From Leminorella grimontii ATCC 33999 = DSM 5078 (GTDB lineage Bacteria > Pseudomonadota > Gammaproteobacteria > Enterobacterales > Enterobacteriaceae), in assembly GCF_000439085.1 (NCBI RefSeq), contig NZ_AUUA01000002.1, positions 124,001-188,000 of the forward strand: DNA of 64,000 nucleotides, in the 5' to 3' direction. The notes under the pieces were generated by a model. The model did not search any database and was not told where the DNA came from. It worked only from the letters and a program-made list of their open reading frames with translations. Positions 26,554-36,907 of the stretch are shown here, piece by piece (within the stretch, counting starts at the first letter, position 1; every line of letters starts with the position of its first letter). The translations under genes and the position numbers were made by a program.

Positions 26554-29500
26554 CTATTTAAAGTCAGCATACGGCGTCAACGGCTGAGGCGGTAAATCCA
26601 TATCGCCGGACCAGGGCTCAAAATAGTAGCGTAAAAATACCAGTCCGTGGCTTGGAGTATAGTCTTTCGCCTGCTGAATATCGATGCCAGCGCCGATGTG
26701 CCAATGAGGCGTTAACTTACGCTCAATCAGGGCGCGTAGCGTATAGCCGGTTCCCGTACTGCTGCTGCCGCTCGACTTCGCGTCCCTGTCGGGGAGATCG
26801 ACCGGCGTCAGCCCCTGTAGCGGATAGCGCGGGCTGCCGTCAGTTTTGGCGTGCGAAAGAGACACCGAACCGCCAATCTCCCACGACCAGTTCTCCGTTC
26901 GCTCCCGATACAGCACCGGCAGAGAGAGCGACAGATACTGCTGCGGGCTATAATAGCCCCCTTGCCCCAGCGTATAGTCGCTGAGATCTTTCTGATAGTG
27001 CCACCACATGGTGTTCACGCCAACCCGTACCTGACGGTGGGTTTCGTTGACGACCTTATAATAATAGCCCGCCATCGCCTGCATTCTCTCGTTATCCGCG
27101 ACGTTTTTACCGGTCAACTGATGAAAGGCAACGTTGCCCCACAGGCCGCTCGGTCCGCCGCGATCGTAGCTTAGATCGAGCTGGGCGCCGTTTTTACGCA
27201 CGCCGCCCCAGGTCGTACCGGTATTCGAGTCGACCGCCCCGCCGAACGACAGCAGGGAACTGGATACCGGGCGTCGAGACGCCGTCAGCGTCCACCCCAG
27301 GTTGCGCCAGTCGCTGCCGTAGCTTACGCCGCCCACCCAGTCAACGACTTCAAACCCCATCGGCGTGGTGCCGATATCCATCTGCCATCGGTCATCCTGC
27401 CAGCCTGCCGCCACGCTGGCGCCGCTGGACTTCTGACTCTTGTCCTTGTCGCACCCGACTTCATAACAGGTGCCAAACTTCTCGTAGTATTTTCCATCGC
27501 TGTCCGTACTGAAGCTGCCGGCATCCATTGATACCGCGTCGGTGCGCAAGAAACCGGTGCCGCGTCCAACCGGGAAAGCCACGTGCAGCATGGTGGTATG
27601 CGCCTTGAGATCGGAAATGCCCCCGGTGCCGCTGGAGCCCCAGTAGTCGTGATCGAGCGTAACCGTCGTAGACTGCTGCTTGTACAACGATTCGGCGTCA
27701 GACTTTATGCCGCGCCTTAGCCAGTCGTCGCTATCGTCGCGGCGCATGTAGCGGGTAAAGGTTTCATCATCAATATCGGCCGTCGGGCTGATGCCGTAGG
27801 CAGCCATCGCGTATTTATAGGACGCCAGCGCCTCTTTGGGGTCTCCGCTTGTCGCCGAGGCCGACGCCGCGTCTCTCAAAAAGCGGGCGCGTTCCATATC
27901 TGGCTGCGCCGTAGGCTGTCTGGCTGAAGCCATCAGTTGAGAATACAGGCTTTCCGACTTCTCCCGTTCCCCCACCAAAGACCAGGCTCTGGCAAGACGA
28001 CGGGCTGAGCCGAGGTCGTTTTCCTGCGCGTCAAGCGGCAGCGCGTTCAGCGACGTTTTGGCCTCGTCAAGCTGGCCGCCGGCAATCTGGGCTTCAATAT
28101 TTCCCAGCAGGGCATCTTTGTTGTCCGGCTCTCTCGCCAAAATATAGCGATACTGCTCCTGCGCCTGCCCGGCGTCGTTACGAGCCATCGCCCATTCCGC
28201 CAAGGTCAGGTTAATGCGGGTGTTCTCAGGCTGCTGCTGTAAAAACGCGACCGCGGCGTCTTCGCCCTGCTCGGCGCGGATCTGCTCGGCTTCAGCGATA
28301 ACTTGCTGCGCCTTAAGCCGTTGAGACAGTTCGCGAATGCCGTCGTCCCACTGGCTTGCTGGCAGCTTCTGTAGCGCTTCAACGGCCAGCGCGTCGCGAT
28401 CGCTGCCCGACAGGTAAAGGGCATAGGCGTGGGTCCACTCGGCGTTTTGCCGGTGCGCATCCATGCCAGAGCTAAACGTGAGATCGGCCTCGCGCCCTTT
28501 CTGCATGCGCTGCATGACGTTTGCCAACCGATAGGTGAGCCAGGGGTCGTCCGGCGTTAGCTTTTTCGCCTGTAGGTACTTTTCTTCCGCCTGCGCCAGG
28601 CGACCATTCGCCGCCAGCGCTTCCGCCTGCAGCTTCAGGCTGTCCGCCGTCAGCGAATTCAGGCTGCTTTTCATGCCGTTTTTCACCGACGCGGGCAGGC
28701 TTTGTAAATAGGCTAGCGCCTTTTCCGGCGACTCTTTTTCATACAGGGAAACGAGCGACCGCACGGCAGAGCCGCTTCCCGGCTCGCGGCGCAGGGCTCG
28801 CTGATAGAACGATTCCGCCGTATGCGCGTCGTTACGGGCCAAGGCGACGTCGCCCAAGCCAATCAGGCTTTGCGCGTCCGTCGAGTCTACCGCGCCAGCC
28901 TGACGGTAGAGGGTCTCGGCCTCATCCAGCCGATTGTCTTTTAGCGCTTTCCCCGCGCTGTCGATAAGCAGCCAGTAGCGGTTAGTCTGAATCAAGCTGT
29001 CGAGCTTACCGGCGAACTCAGCGTTTTTATCGTTCTCTTTCGCTTTGGCAAACGCCGCCAGCGCCTGCTGACGATTGCCGCTACGGGCATAAGCTTGGCC
29101 AAGCGCGGTCAATAGTTCGGGGTCGTCAGGCGAAGCGCCAAGCGCCTGTCGAAGCGAAGCGATGGAACCCTGCCCCGCGCCCTTTTCCACCATCTCAAGA
29201 CCGCGAACCTTAGCGCGATAGGCAGGATCGTTCAGCAACGCCTGCTGGCGCTGCAACTCTGAACGCGCTTCGTTTGCCACAGGCTGACCGTCAAATACCG
29301 AGATAAACCGCTGAAGCTGGGCGACGCTTTGCTCGCTGGCCGCAGCGCCTTTTATCCTGTCATACCAAATATCGGCCGCTTGGCCAGCTCCGGCCGGGCT
29401 ATGCGCCATGCTTTCAAGCACCTGATAGGCCTGCTGCGCCTTACCCTCGGCAAAAAGCGCATTAGCGGCCGCGGCCCCCAGTTCGCCAGAGGCGGGGAAC

Positions 29501-30105
29501 CGTTTCTGTAAAGCCAGCAGTTTATCCAGAGCGCGAGCGCGTTCTCCCGGTATTCGGCTGACCAGCGACCAGTACTCGACGGCCAAATCCAACGTCGGCA
29601 TCTTTCCATCAAACAGCTCGTCAAACGCCGCCTTCGACTGTTCCAGCTGCCCGCCCGTCGCTAACAGGCGCGCCTGTTGGAGCTTATTCTTTCCTTCCGG
29701 CTTCGCCAGCTCAATCTCCAACCTGGCGGTCAAGTAGGCGTCCGTACCGGGAGCCCGTTTTTCCAACTGACTCAGCAGTTGGGTCGCCTTGGCCAGGTCG
29801 CCCTGCCGCAGCGCATAGTGGATCTGGGCGGACAGCGTCTCAGGGCTGTTGGGGCTGATTTTCTCCAGCCGGTAAAGCGACTCTTTCACCAGGTCGTCCC
29901 TGTGCGCCGCTTCGCCCAGTCGAATTTGCTCCTGAAGCCAGGCTTCGGGAGAAACGGCATCCGCCGCCAGCGCGGCCAGAGGAGATAGCGCAAAGGGCAG
30001 CAGAGCCAAAGAAAAAGAAATGCGGTGGGCAAAAACGTCCCGCAGGGATAAAGGGAAATGGTGGCGTTTCATTCTGTTCGTCATAGTCAGTCGGTCGCTT
30101 TGCAT
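26554..30105 (-). CDS. bcsC: Cellulose synthase subunit BcsC (periplasmic TPR and outer-membrane export)
   Basis: Exports the cellulose strand through the periplasm and outer membrane. 1183 residues from the ATG at 30105, which has GGGAGAGG just upstream and overlaps the end of bcsZ by 19 bases; later ATGs at 30084 and 30072 are possible. A signal peptide (FSLALLPFALSPLAALAA) is followed by many TPR repeats (about residues 60-780) and a C-terminal 16-strand-type barrel region starting around the LDHDYWGSSGTGGISDLKAH segment and ending in LPPQPLTPYADFK, as in E. coli (1157 residues). Last gene of the bcs operon. Confidence 0.95.
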   Translation of the reverse strand: MQSDRLTMTNRMKRHHFPLSLRDVFAHRISFSLALLPFALSPLAALAADAVSPEAWLQEQIRLGEAAHRDDLVKESLYRLEKISPNSPETLSAQIHYALRQGDLAKATQLLSQLEKRAPGTDAYLTARLEIELAKPEGKNKLQQARLLATGGQLEQSKAAFDELFDGKMPTLDLAVEYWSLVSRIPGERARALDKLLALQKRFPASGELGAAAANALFAEGKAQQAYQVLESMAHSPAGAGQAADIWYDRIKGAAASEQSVAQLQRFISVFDGQPVANEARSELQRQQALLNDPAYRAKVRGLEMVEKGAGQGSIASLRQALGASPDDPELLTALGQAYARSGNRQQALAAFAKAKENDKNAEFAGKLDSLIQTNRYWLLIDSAGKALKDNRLDEAETLYRQAGAVDSTDAQSLIGLGDVALARNDAHTAESFYQRALRREPGSGSAVRSLVSLYEKESPEKALAYLQSLPASVKNGMKSSLNSLTADSLKLQAEALAANGRLAQAEEKYLQAKKLTPDDPWLTYRLANVMQRMQKGREADLTFSSGMDAHRQNAEWTHAYALYLSGSDRDALAVEALQKLPASQWDDGIRELSQRLKAQQVIAEAEQIRAEQGEDAAVAFLQQQPENTRINLTLAEWAMARNDAGQAQEQYRYILAREPDNKDALLGNIEAQIAGGQLDEAKTSLNALPLDAQENDLGSARRLARAWSLVGEREKSESLYSQLMASARQPTAQPDMERARFLRDAASASATSGDPKEALASYKYAMAAYGISPTADIDDETFTRYMRRDDSDDWLRRGIKSDAESLYKQQSTTVTLDHDYWGSSGTGGISDLKAHTTMLHVAFPVGRGTGFLRTDAVSMDAGSFSTDSDGKYYEKFGTCYEVGCDKDKSQKSSGASVAAGWQDDRWQMDIGTTPMGFEVVDWVGGVSYGSDWRNLGWTLTASRRPVSSSLLSFGGAVDSNTGTTWGGVRKNGAQLDLSYDRGGPSGLWGNVAFHQLTGKNVADNERMQAMAGYYYKVVNETHRQVRVGVNTMWWHYQKDLSDYTLGQGGYYSPQQYLSLSLPVLYRERTENWSWEIGGSVSLSHAKTDGSPRYPLQGLTPVDLPDRDAKSSGSSSTGTGYTLRALIERKLTPHWHIGAGIDIQQAKDYTPSHGLVFLRYYFEPWSGDMDLPPQPLTPYADFK

Positions 30106-31196
30106 GAGCCTCTCTCCCAAGACGTCAGCAGCTCTCCCTGCGATGTAAAGCGGTAACGTTGCTGCTCCCATCCCAATCCAAACAGCGTCAACACGCTGCT
30201 ATAGTAGGCATCGCTTCCGGGGAGGTGAGCAAGCACTCTCTCACGCTGAACCGACAGGGCGGGGGTGCCCGCCAGGAAGGGCAGCAGCGCCGCAGAAAAG
30301 CCGACCGGCCCCGTACCGCTGCCTTTTCCCGTTTGGGTATCCACCGTTTCCGGCGGGAGGCCCGCTTCCTGCGTCAGCTTGGCCATCGTTTGGTAGTGGG
30401 ACATCAGCGCCCGCTTGTGCGGCGCATCGTCCGCCAACGTGCCGAGCCACAGGTAAACGCGGATAGCGTCATAGTCTCCCGTCGCGCCCGTCTTTTCATC
30501 GCTGAGCCAGCCCTTTTCGGGGCTCCATACTACCCAATCCGCCGCAACGCCCGCAGGAGCGGCTTCCAGCAGCATTTTCTGCGTCGTCGCCTCAACGTCG
30601 GCAAGCGTTCGGCTTTCACGCCCAAGCCTCGTCAGCAGTTGAGGTGGCAAATAGCTTGGGTTCAACCGCCAACGTTTTTCCGCTTCGATAAACCCAACTC
30701 GCCCAGGCATCAGCATTGTCCCAAGGCCGGGGACGTTCACCACTTCATCTTTGACGATGCGCTGCAAAAAGCGCAGGCCCGCGACCTGATAGCCGCGCGA
30801 ATGCCACAGCCTGCCGGCCTCCAACAGAGAGTAGGCAATCCAGAGATCGGCGTCGGAGGCCGAATTATCATCCAGCACGCCCCAGCTTCCGTCCTCCCGC
30901 TTACCCCACAGCCAAGCGGGCAGGCGGGCTGACAGGTCGCCTGCGGACAGATTGTTTTCCGTCCAGGCGAAAAGCCGACCGAAGGCGTCGCGATCTCCCG
31001 CCACCAGCGCAAAGAACATCGCGTAGCTCTGCCCTTCCGAAGTAGTGATATTTTTTCCGTCAGCGGGGTCGATAACCCGGCCGTCCTGACTGACGTAGTC
31101 TCGCTTAAAGCTCTGCCACTGCGGCCAGTCGCACTCGGCGGCCCATGCCTGTGCGACAAGCAGCCAGCTGCACAGCAGCACAATAGCCCGTTTCAT
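30087..31196 (-). CDS. bcsZ: Periplasmic endo-1,4-beta-glucanase BcsZ
   Basis: Glycoside hydrolase family 8 cellulase that trims cellulose in the periplasm and is needed for normal export. 369 residues (E. coli 368), with signal peptide MKRAIVLLCSWLLVAQAWA. The catalytic acid lies in TTSEGQSYAMF and the general base region in DYDAIRVYLW. The start at 31196 follows the bcsB stop closely; an in-frame ATG five codons earlier overlaps bcsB and lacks a ribosome-binding site. It overlaps bcsC by 19 bases. Confidence 0.95.
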   Translation of the reverse strand: MKRAIVLLCSWLLVAQAWAAECDWPQWQSFKRDYVSQDGRVIDPADGKNITTSEGQSYAMFFALVAGDRDAFGRLFAWTENNLSAGDLSARLPAWLWGKREDGSWGVLDDNSASDADLWIAYSLLEAGRLWHSRGYQVAGLRFLQRIVKDEVVNVPGLGTMLMPGRVGFIEAEKRWRLNPSYLPPQLLTRLGRESRTLADVEATTQKMLLEAAPAGVAADWVVWSPEKGWLSDEKTGATGDYDAIRVYLWLGTLADDAPHKRALMSHYQTMAKLTQEAGLPPETVDTQTGKGSGTGPVGFSAALLPFLAGTPALSVQRERVLAHLPGSDAYYSSVLTLFGLGWEQQRYRFTSQGELLTSWERGSCKATD

Positions 31197-31200
31197 CGCA

Positions 31201-33546
31201 TTACTTTTCATTGCCGGGCCGTTCGCCGCCGGACAGGCGACGGCGACTGAGAATACGCAGGCCGCGCCACAGCATAATCGCAATCAGCACCACGCTCAGC
31301 GCGGCCATAACTGCCATCAACACCGGGTGATTCGACAGGCGATACCAGAGCTTATCCCACCACGGCAGGTAGCCGACGTAGTAGGTATCGCCGACGCGAA
31401 GGCTGCTGACGCCAGAGTCGCGTACGATGGAAACCGAGCCTGCCATCGCCGCGCGCTTGCCGCTGTCCCGCCAGGCGCCGTCCAGCAGCTGGAACCCTCG
31501 GTCTCCGCTGGCCATTAGCGCCACCACGCTGCGCTGCTCGTTATAGGGCGACTGAAAACCGGTGATGGCACCAATGGCACCTTCCGAGCTTACCGCCGCA
31601 TTAATCTGAGGCGTCGGTTCGGTCGGCTTCTGGGCTATGTCAACCGCGCGTACGTCCAGGCGGTTTCTCTCTGGGCGATTAAGCTGGCTTTTTGCCCCCT
31701 CTATCAAAACCTCTACCTTTTTCTCCGGCTCGAAAGCGGAAGGCAGCGCGCCTATCAGCAAAACGTCCTTATCGGCATACTGCTTGTCGTCAGGGCTGGC
31801 GGTCAGCGTAACGCCCAGCGCGGGGTAGCCAACTTCAGAACCGATTTGCCCCAGAACGTTCAGCATCAGCGAAAGCTGAGCCGCACTTGGCTTTTCCGGT
31901 ATCACAATCAGCGTGTCAGAAAGGTCCGCCATCCGGCTAAAGGGGAAGCCGGACTGGGCGAACGTTTTCAGCTCTGGCATAGCCAAATAGTGGCGATAGC
32001 CGGAAAAATCAACCGTGGAATCCTCATCGACAATGGCCTCATGCTTAACCGGCGTCATCGTACGACAGACGTCGACCGTACTGGCGCCGATGTTGGACAC
32101 AAAGTCGAAGTCAAAGCGCAGACGGTTGTTTCCGCCAAGCTGGAAGGCAGGAATAAACACCTCTTCGCCCGCGTTCAAAAGCCCCTGAATAACCGGAATA
32201 TGCATCACCTGCAGGCTCTTGCTTTCATAAGGTTTGAGCGGGAAAGCCTGCAAAAAGCGGCCGTTCAGGCTGACGTTCAGCCGGGAGTCGTCGACGTAGG
32301 CCGGTGGCGTATAGCGGTACTTCAGATCCAGCGTTACGCCCTGACTGCGCAGTAAAAACAGATCGGGCGGCAGCTTCATGTCCAAATCTATAGGGGATAA
32401 ACGCCCGCCGGAAACGCTGAGCTGTTCTGGATACGACGTCAATTCACCAAGCCTTACCGGCCTGTCGGTATTAACCCAGTTCGGCGCGTCGTAAGGCTTG
32501 CGCGGCGCCAGCTGCTTAACGTCGTCAATCGTTACGCTCTGGCCGCGAAACAGCGGATCGCCCTGCGCGATGCCTTTAGCCGCGAGCAGCAGATCGTTAT
32601 CGTCGCGCCCGAGCACCAGCAGCAGCTTGACGTAGGGATTGTCCGGATGGGAAATCATCTCTACCGTCGGCGCGGAAACGGCCGGGTAGTCCCGCAGGAA
32701 GTCGGGACGCCTGTCGTTGGTGGCGAACACCACGGCGTTGCTGTCCGGCAGCTGGTTAAACAGCACCGGGAAATTCTGCCCCCGCCACTGCGCCTTGGTG
32801 CCAAACCACGACGTTAGAATGGCCGCCGCCCGCTGCTGCTCGACGTCAGGCTCGGCGCCAAACACAACCGGCAACGTTAACGGCCGGAAGTCGCGGCTGT
32901 CGTAAAACGGCTCGGGGAAACGAGAAAGATCGTTTTTAACGTCCAACTTCTGGTAGGTCAACGCAACCGAGCTGGCCTTGCTGACGTCGATCCAAATGCT
33001 GCTGTGGGTCGGATCTTCACAGACGTCCTTATAGTGCCCCACCAGCTCCAGGCGAAGGCGGTTAAAGTCGCTGATAAAGCGAGCGTCGAGCGGCAGCGTT
33101 ATCGTTCCCCGCTTGCCGGGCGATTCCTGATTAACCGCAACCACGCCCATCAGCTCATCGTTAAGATAAACTTTGATGTGAGACAGCAGCGGCAAAAGCG
33201 CCGGAGACACGGTGTAGTCCAGATTCAAAATGGCCTGAGAAACCACCTCGTCGCTGCGCACCGTAAAAGTCATCTGCGACGTGTTATGTACGCCGCGAAG
33301 CACCAGACTGCCTTCCGGAGCCAGCGCCTTAAACGACAGCGTATCGCTGCGAACCGGGGCGGCTGGTTGTGCGTTCTCAGGCGCGACCTGTGCCGTCATC
33401 GCTTCGCCAGATGGCTCAAGCGAAGGCGTCGACACGCCCACCGGGTCGGCATAAACGGCGCCCGCCAGGCTTAACATCATCAGGCCCAATAGCCGCCGAC
33501 GCCCTTTTAACCCACTGTGCTTTACTGTTGATTTTTCTGTTTTCAT
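31201..33546 (-). CDS. bcsB: Cellulose synthase subunit BcsB
   Basis: Periplasmic subunit anchored by a C-terminal helix; with BcsA it guides the glucan into the periplasm. 781 residues (E. coli 779). A signal sequence (LLGLMMLSLAGAVYA) is followed by an acidic/proline linker, then carbohydrate-binding and flavodoxin-like domains, and a C-terminal membrane helix (VLMAVMAALSVVLIAIMLW) with an arginine-rich tail. The start ATG overlaps the bcsA stop as ATGA, implying translational coupling. Confidence 0.96.
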   Translation of the reverse strand: MKTEKSTVKHSGLKGRRRLLGLMMLSLAGAVYADPVGVSTPSLEPSGEAMTAQVAPENAQPAAPVRSDTLSFKALAPEGSLVLRGVHNTSQMTFTVRSDEVVSQAILNLDYTVSPALLPLLSHIKVYLNDELMGVVAVNQESPGKRGTITLPLDARFISDFNRLRLELVGHYKDVCEDPTHSSIWIDVSKASSVALTYQKLDVKNDLSRFPEPFYDSRDFRPLTLPVVFGAEPDVEQQRAAAILTSWFGTKAQWRGQNFPVLFNQLPDSNAVVFATNDRRPDFLRDYPAVSAPTVEMISHPDNPYVKLLLVLGRDDNDLLLAAKGIAQGDPLFRGQSVTIDDVKQLAPRKPYDAPNWVNTDRPVRLGELTSYPEQLSVSGGRLSPIDLDMKLPPDLFLLRSQGVTLDLKYRYTPPAYVDDSRLNVSLNGRFLQAFPLKPYESKSLQVMHIPVIQGLLNAGEEVFIPAFQLGGNNRLRFDFDFVSNIGASTVDVCRTMTPVKHEAIVDEDSTVDFSGYRHYLAMPELKTFAQSGFPFSRMADLSDTLIVIPEKPSAAQLSLMLNVLGQIGSEVGYPALGVTLTASPDDKQYADKDVLLIGALPSAFEPEKKVEVLIEGAKSQLNRPERNRLDVRAVDIAQKPTEPTPQINAAVSSEGAIGAITGFQSPYNEQRSVVALMASGDRGFQLLDGAWRDSGKRAAMAGSVSIVRDSGVSSLRVGDTYYVGYLPWWDKLWYRLSNHPVLMAVMAALSVVLIAIMLWRGLRILSRRRLSGGERPGNEK

Positions 33547-36164
33547 ATCGATGCCGCTTCTTTTGGCTGCCGAACACGATGGGGCAAAAACGAGGTTAAC
33601 CAAATGATAACCGACGCCATCCGTCCCAAAATTGAATAGAGAAAAGGCGGTGAGTATTCCAGCATCTTCTTATAGCCACGCAGCCCCAGCAGCATGACGT
33701 CCCGCATGCTGCTCATAGGCTTATCTTCCGGAACGCTGTTTTGCCATAGGGCCCAGGTATCCGCCCGAGCGAAAGTGCACTGCATAAAGTCAATGTGCTG
33801 CTGAGTAGTGACCAGTTGGAGCTGAACCCCCACCACGTTATTAAATGCCCTCATCACTTCGCAGGGGAAAGCAAACTCCTGCGAACCGCGCTTGAGAATA
33901 AGCGTCAGCCGGTCTCCTTTGCTGGCCAAATCCGGCTGTAGCATTTCAAGCCCCACGCCCGCATCGGAATAGTCGCGCAGCGTACAGGGAAACAGCCGCC
34001 CGTCCTCTCTGGCGATGGCCGCGGGCATTGAGATTTGAATGCGGTGGGAGTGGCGAACCTGTTTCGTTTCTACCGAAACGGCCACGGCGCCGCCCAAAAC
34101 GATGAGGTTATAGGTAACCCACGCCGCGCTAACCAGTACAGTAGATATTTCATTTTGAGGGCCGCTGTAGATGCGCCAGGCTGCGGCAATCAGCCCGACG
34201 ACGTTCAGAATGACCAAAATAAAATAGGGGCGAGAGATGACCCAGTCTACGTAGCTGTTTTCTACCAGCCCGCCCTTTGCCGTGACGTTAAATTTACCCT
34301 TATGGGGGTTAAACAGCGCGACCGTCGTTGGTCGGGCGATATACCAAGCCAGCACCGTTTCATAAATTTCACTCCAGAAAGAGTGGCGAAACTTTCCCTG
34401 AAGCCGCGAGTTGGTCAGGCTGGCGTGGATCATGTGCGGCAGCACGTAAAGGGCTATCGCCAGAGCCGGGGCAAAAATGATGTAGGCGTGGAAAAACAGG
34501 AAGGCCAGAGGCGCGGTCAAAAAGATAAGCCGGGGGATCCCCGCCAGGAAGTGCAGCATGGCGTTAACGTAGCAAAGCCGCTGGCTTAGCTTCAGCCCCC
34601 GGCCCAAAAGCGGGTTGTCCAAGCGGAAAATCTGCACCATGCCGCGCGCCCAACGAATGCGCTGGCTGATGTGGGCGGACAGCGTTTCGGTGGCAAGCCC
34701 GGCCGCCAGAGGGATTCGAATATAGGCGGACGTATAGCCCGCCCGGTGCAGGCGCAAAGAGGTATGCGCATCTTCCGTTACCGTTTCTACCGCAATGCCG
34801 CCGACTTGGTCCAGCGCGGTTCGCTTGATGACGGCGCAGGAGCCGCAGAAAAACGTCGCGTCCCACATGTCGTTGCCGTCTTGCACCAGGCCATAAAACA
34901 GTGCCCCCTCGTTAGGCGTATGGCGAAACGAACCCAGATTGCGTTCAAAGGGGTCGGGAGAGAAAAAGTGGTGCGGCGTCTGCAGCATCGCCAGCTTTTT
35001 GTCTTTAAAAAACCAGCCCATGGTCAACTGCAGAAACGTGCGCGTCGGCACGTGGTCGCAGTCGAAAATAGCAACAAACTCGCCCTTGGCCTGCTTCAGC
35101 GCATGGTTGATGTTGCCGGCCTTGGCGTGCTCGTGGGTCGGCCGTGCAATATACTCAACGCCGACTTCTTCGGCGAACGCCCGGAACTCCGGCCGGTTGC
35201 CGTCGTCCAGAATGTAAATGGTTCTTCGGTCTTCCGGCCAGTCAACGCCAAGCGCAGCGTAGATGGTCGGTTTCACCACGTTCAGGCCCTCGTTGTAGGT
35301 GGGCACCATGATGTCTACGCTCGGCCACAGGGAAACGTCCTGCGGCAGCGGTACGGGCTTGCGGTGAAGCGGCCAAATGGTTTGGAAAAACCCAAGCACC
35401 AGCACAACCCAGGCGTAGGTTTCCGCCATCAGCAAAAGCAGGCCGCACATCAGGCTGACCGGGTCATCCCAGTTTAGCGTCGAAGTATATCGCCACCAGA
35501 TATAGCGGGAGGAAACCGTAAGGGAAAGTACGATTAGCATCAGAGAGGCAAAGCGGCCCGGGATGCGGCGCATCACCATCGCAATCCCCCACAGCAGCAG
35601 AACAAAAATGAACTGCGCGAACAAATCGAACGGTTGGGAAACGCAAATAATGGCTAAAACGGCGGCCAACAGGCTGAAAAAGATAAAAACAACCTTGCGC
35701 AGCGTCGGATGCAAAGACCTCAGCCGTTCTTCAGAACGGGATTCCCACTTTCCTTTTTGCGCCAGATCCGGCAGGTGATGAAGCCACTGGGTCGCCTGAT
35801 GATATCGGCCATGGCACCACGTTCGCAGGCTCCGACTCCAGCGGCGCAGCGTTAAAAGCGAAGGAGACTTTTCCTGCCGCACGGTGACCAGCCAGGCCCC
35901 CTGCACCACGTAGCGAATAACGTCGGCAGCGCGCGGCCTCTCCGCTGACACCTGGGGAAACCAGGCTTCACGGCTCTCCCTCACCTGTCGCCAGGCTGGC
36001 GACTCAAGACAAAGGACGCTCCACACCGCAACATAGCCAACGCAGTACAGCAGCGCGGTCAGCGGCCAGCTTCCACACTGGCGATAAGCGCTGTAACGCG
36101 CCGCTATCGCTTTCAAAGGCCCGGAAGGAATTATGATGCTGGCTACGGCTTTCAAAGGACGCAT
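33543..36164 (-). CDS. bcsA: Cellulose synthase catalytic subunit BcsA
   Basis: Inner-membrane family 2 glycosyltransferase that polymerises UDP-glucose into beta-1,4-glucan and moves it across the membrane under c-di-GMP control. 873 residues (E. coli 872). Motifs in order: DDGNRPEF, DCDHVPT (DxD), TEDAHTSLRLH (TED catalytic base), QRIRWARG (QxxRW), the gating-loop FNVTAKGG, then a PilZ domain beginning RHSHRIQ (RxxxR). GGAG sits 8 bases before ATG 36164, inside the end of bcsQ. All catalytic and c-di-GMP-binding signatures are present, so it should be active. Confidence 0.97.
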   Translation of the reverse strand: MRPLKAVASIIIPSGPLKAIAARYSAYRQCGSWPLTALLYCVGYVAVWSVLCLESPAWRQVRESREAWFPQVSAERPRAADVIRYVVQGAWLVTVRQEKSPSLLTLRRWSRSLRTWCHGRYHQATQWLHHLPDLAQKGKWESRSEERLRSLHPTLRKVVFIFFSLLAAVLAIICVSQPFDLFAQFIFVLLLWGIAMVMRRIPGRFASLMLIVLSLTVSSRYIWWRYTSTLNWDDPVSLMCGLLLLMAETYAWVVLVLGFFQTIWPLHRKPVPLPQDVSLWPSVDIMVPTYNEGLNVVKPTIYAALGVDWPEDRRTIYILDDGNRPEFRAFAEEVGVEYIARPTHEHAKAGNINHALKQAKGEFVAIFDCDHVPTRTFLQLTMGWFFKDKKLAMLQTPHHFFSPDPFERNLGSFRHTPNEGALFYGLVQDGNDMWDATFFCGSCAVIKRTALDQVGGIAVETVTEDAHTSLRLHRAGYTSAYIRIPLAAGLATETLSAHISQRIRWARGMVQIFRLDNPLLGRGLKLSQRLCYVNAMLHFLAGIPRLIFLTAPLAFLFFHAYIIFAPALAIALYVLPHMIHASLTNSRLQGKFRHSFWSEIYETVLAWYIARPTTVALFNPHKGKFNVTAKGGLVENSYVDWVISRPYFILVILNVVGLIAAAWRIYSGPQNEISTVLVSAAWVTYNLIVLGGAVAVSVETKQVRHSHRIQISMPAAIAREDGRLFPCTLRDYSDAGVGLEMLQPDLASKGDRLTLILKRGSQEFAFPCEVMRAFNNVVGVQLQLVTTQQHIDFMQCTFARADTWALWQNSVPEDKPMSSMRDVMLLGLRGYKKMLEYSPPFLYSILGRMASVIIWLTSFLPHRVRQPKEAASI

Positions 36165-36166
36165 CG

Positions 36167-36907
36167 CTAACGCTCCCAGCCGCCAAACGTCAGGCACCAT
36201 TCGCTTAGCTCATCGGCGTCGTGTGCAACCATGCTGCCCGGCTGGTACTCCCCTAACGGTTTTTTTACCGCCAGCGCTTCGGGCAACGCCTCATCGGCGT
36301 GAAGCGCGATGGGAATCAAATTCGCCAATTCGCTTCGCCAAAGGCGACAAATGTCCTGTTGGAGCTCAAACGAGGGAGAAAACCGATTTATAAGAAAAAA
36401 ACCGTTTCGCCGTGGCGCATTTTGCTTCGCCAACAGGTAACAGGCCGGATCCGGATTAAGCAAAGAAATAGAAAAATCCGCCAGCGAATTAGCCCATTGT
36501 TTCAACCATGAAGGGGTTGAAGAAGCGTCAATAACCACCCAGTCATAGTGTGATTCATTCAGAAAATACAACGCTTTTTGTTTATTATTATCGTCACCGC
36601 TATTTTGAACAGTTAGTCTCTTTTTTAATTCTGCTTCTTGTCCTTCGTTTAATAAACCGAAAGGCAAATAGTCTATTTTTAAAGCGTAGTTTATAGGCGT
36701 TACCGACATGGTGCGAATAAGCGTTAATGCCCAACCGTCTTTATCTTCCCAGGAATGATTAAAATAAAGTCGCAACAGATTGGATACGCTAAAATCCAGC
36801 GCTAAAACGGACTTCCCTCGCTGAGCAAGCGCCCATGCAAGAGAAGCGCAAACGGACGTCGCCCCGCATCCCCCTCGAACGCCGTCAATCACGGCGATTC
36901 TGGTCAT
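36167..36907 (-). CDS. bcsQ: Cellulose biosynthesis ParA/MinD-like ATPase BcsQ
   Basis: SIMIBI-class NTPase that with BcsR is required for assembly and polar location of the cellulose synthase in E. coli. 246 residues. The P-loop reads VRGGCGATS, so both lysines of the deviant Walker A (KGGxGKT) are replaced, as is largely the case in E. coli BcsQ (GGVGTTT); the Walker B-like aspartate is in WVVIDASS. It begins with a 4-base overlap on bcsR (ATGA) and ends 2 bases before the bcsA start. No stop codon or frameshift is present, in contrast to the bcsQ nonsense mutation of K-12. Confidence 0.93.
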   Translation of the reverse strand: MTRIAVIDGVRGGCGATSVCASLAWALAQRGKSVLALDFSVSNLLRLYFNHSWEDKDGWALTLIRTMSVTPINYALKIDYLPFGLLNEGQEAELKKRLTVQNSGDDNNKQKALYFLNESHYDWVVIDASSTPSWLKQWANSLADFSISLLNPDPACYLLAKQNAPRRNGFFLINRFSPSFELQQDICRLWRSELANLIPIALHADEALPEALAVKKPLGEYQPGSMVAHDADELSEWCLTFGGWER

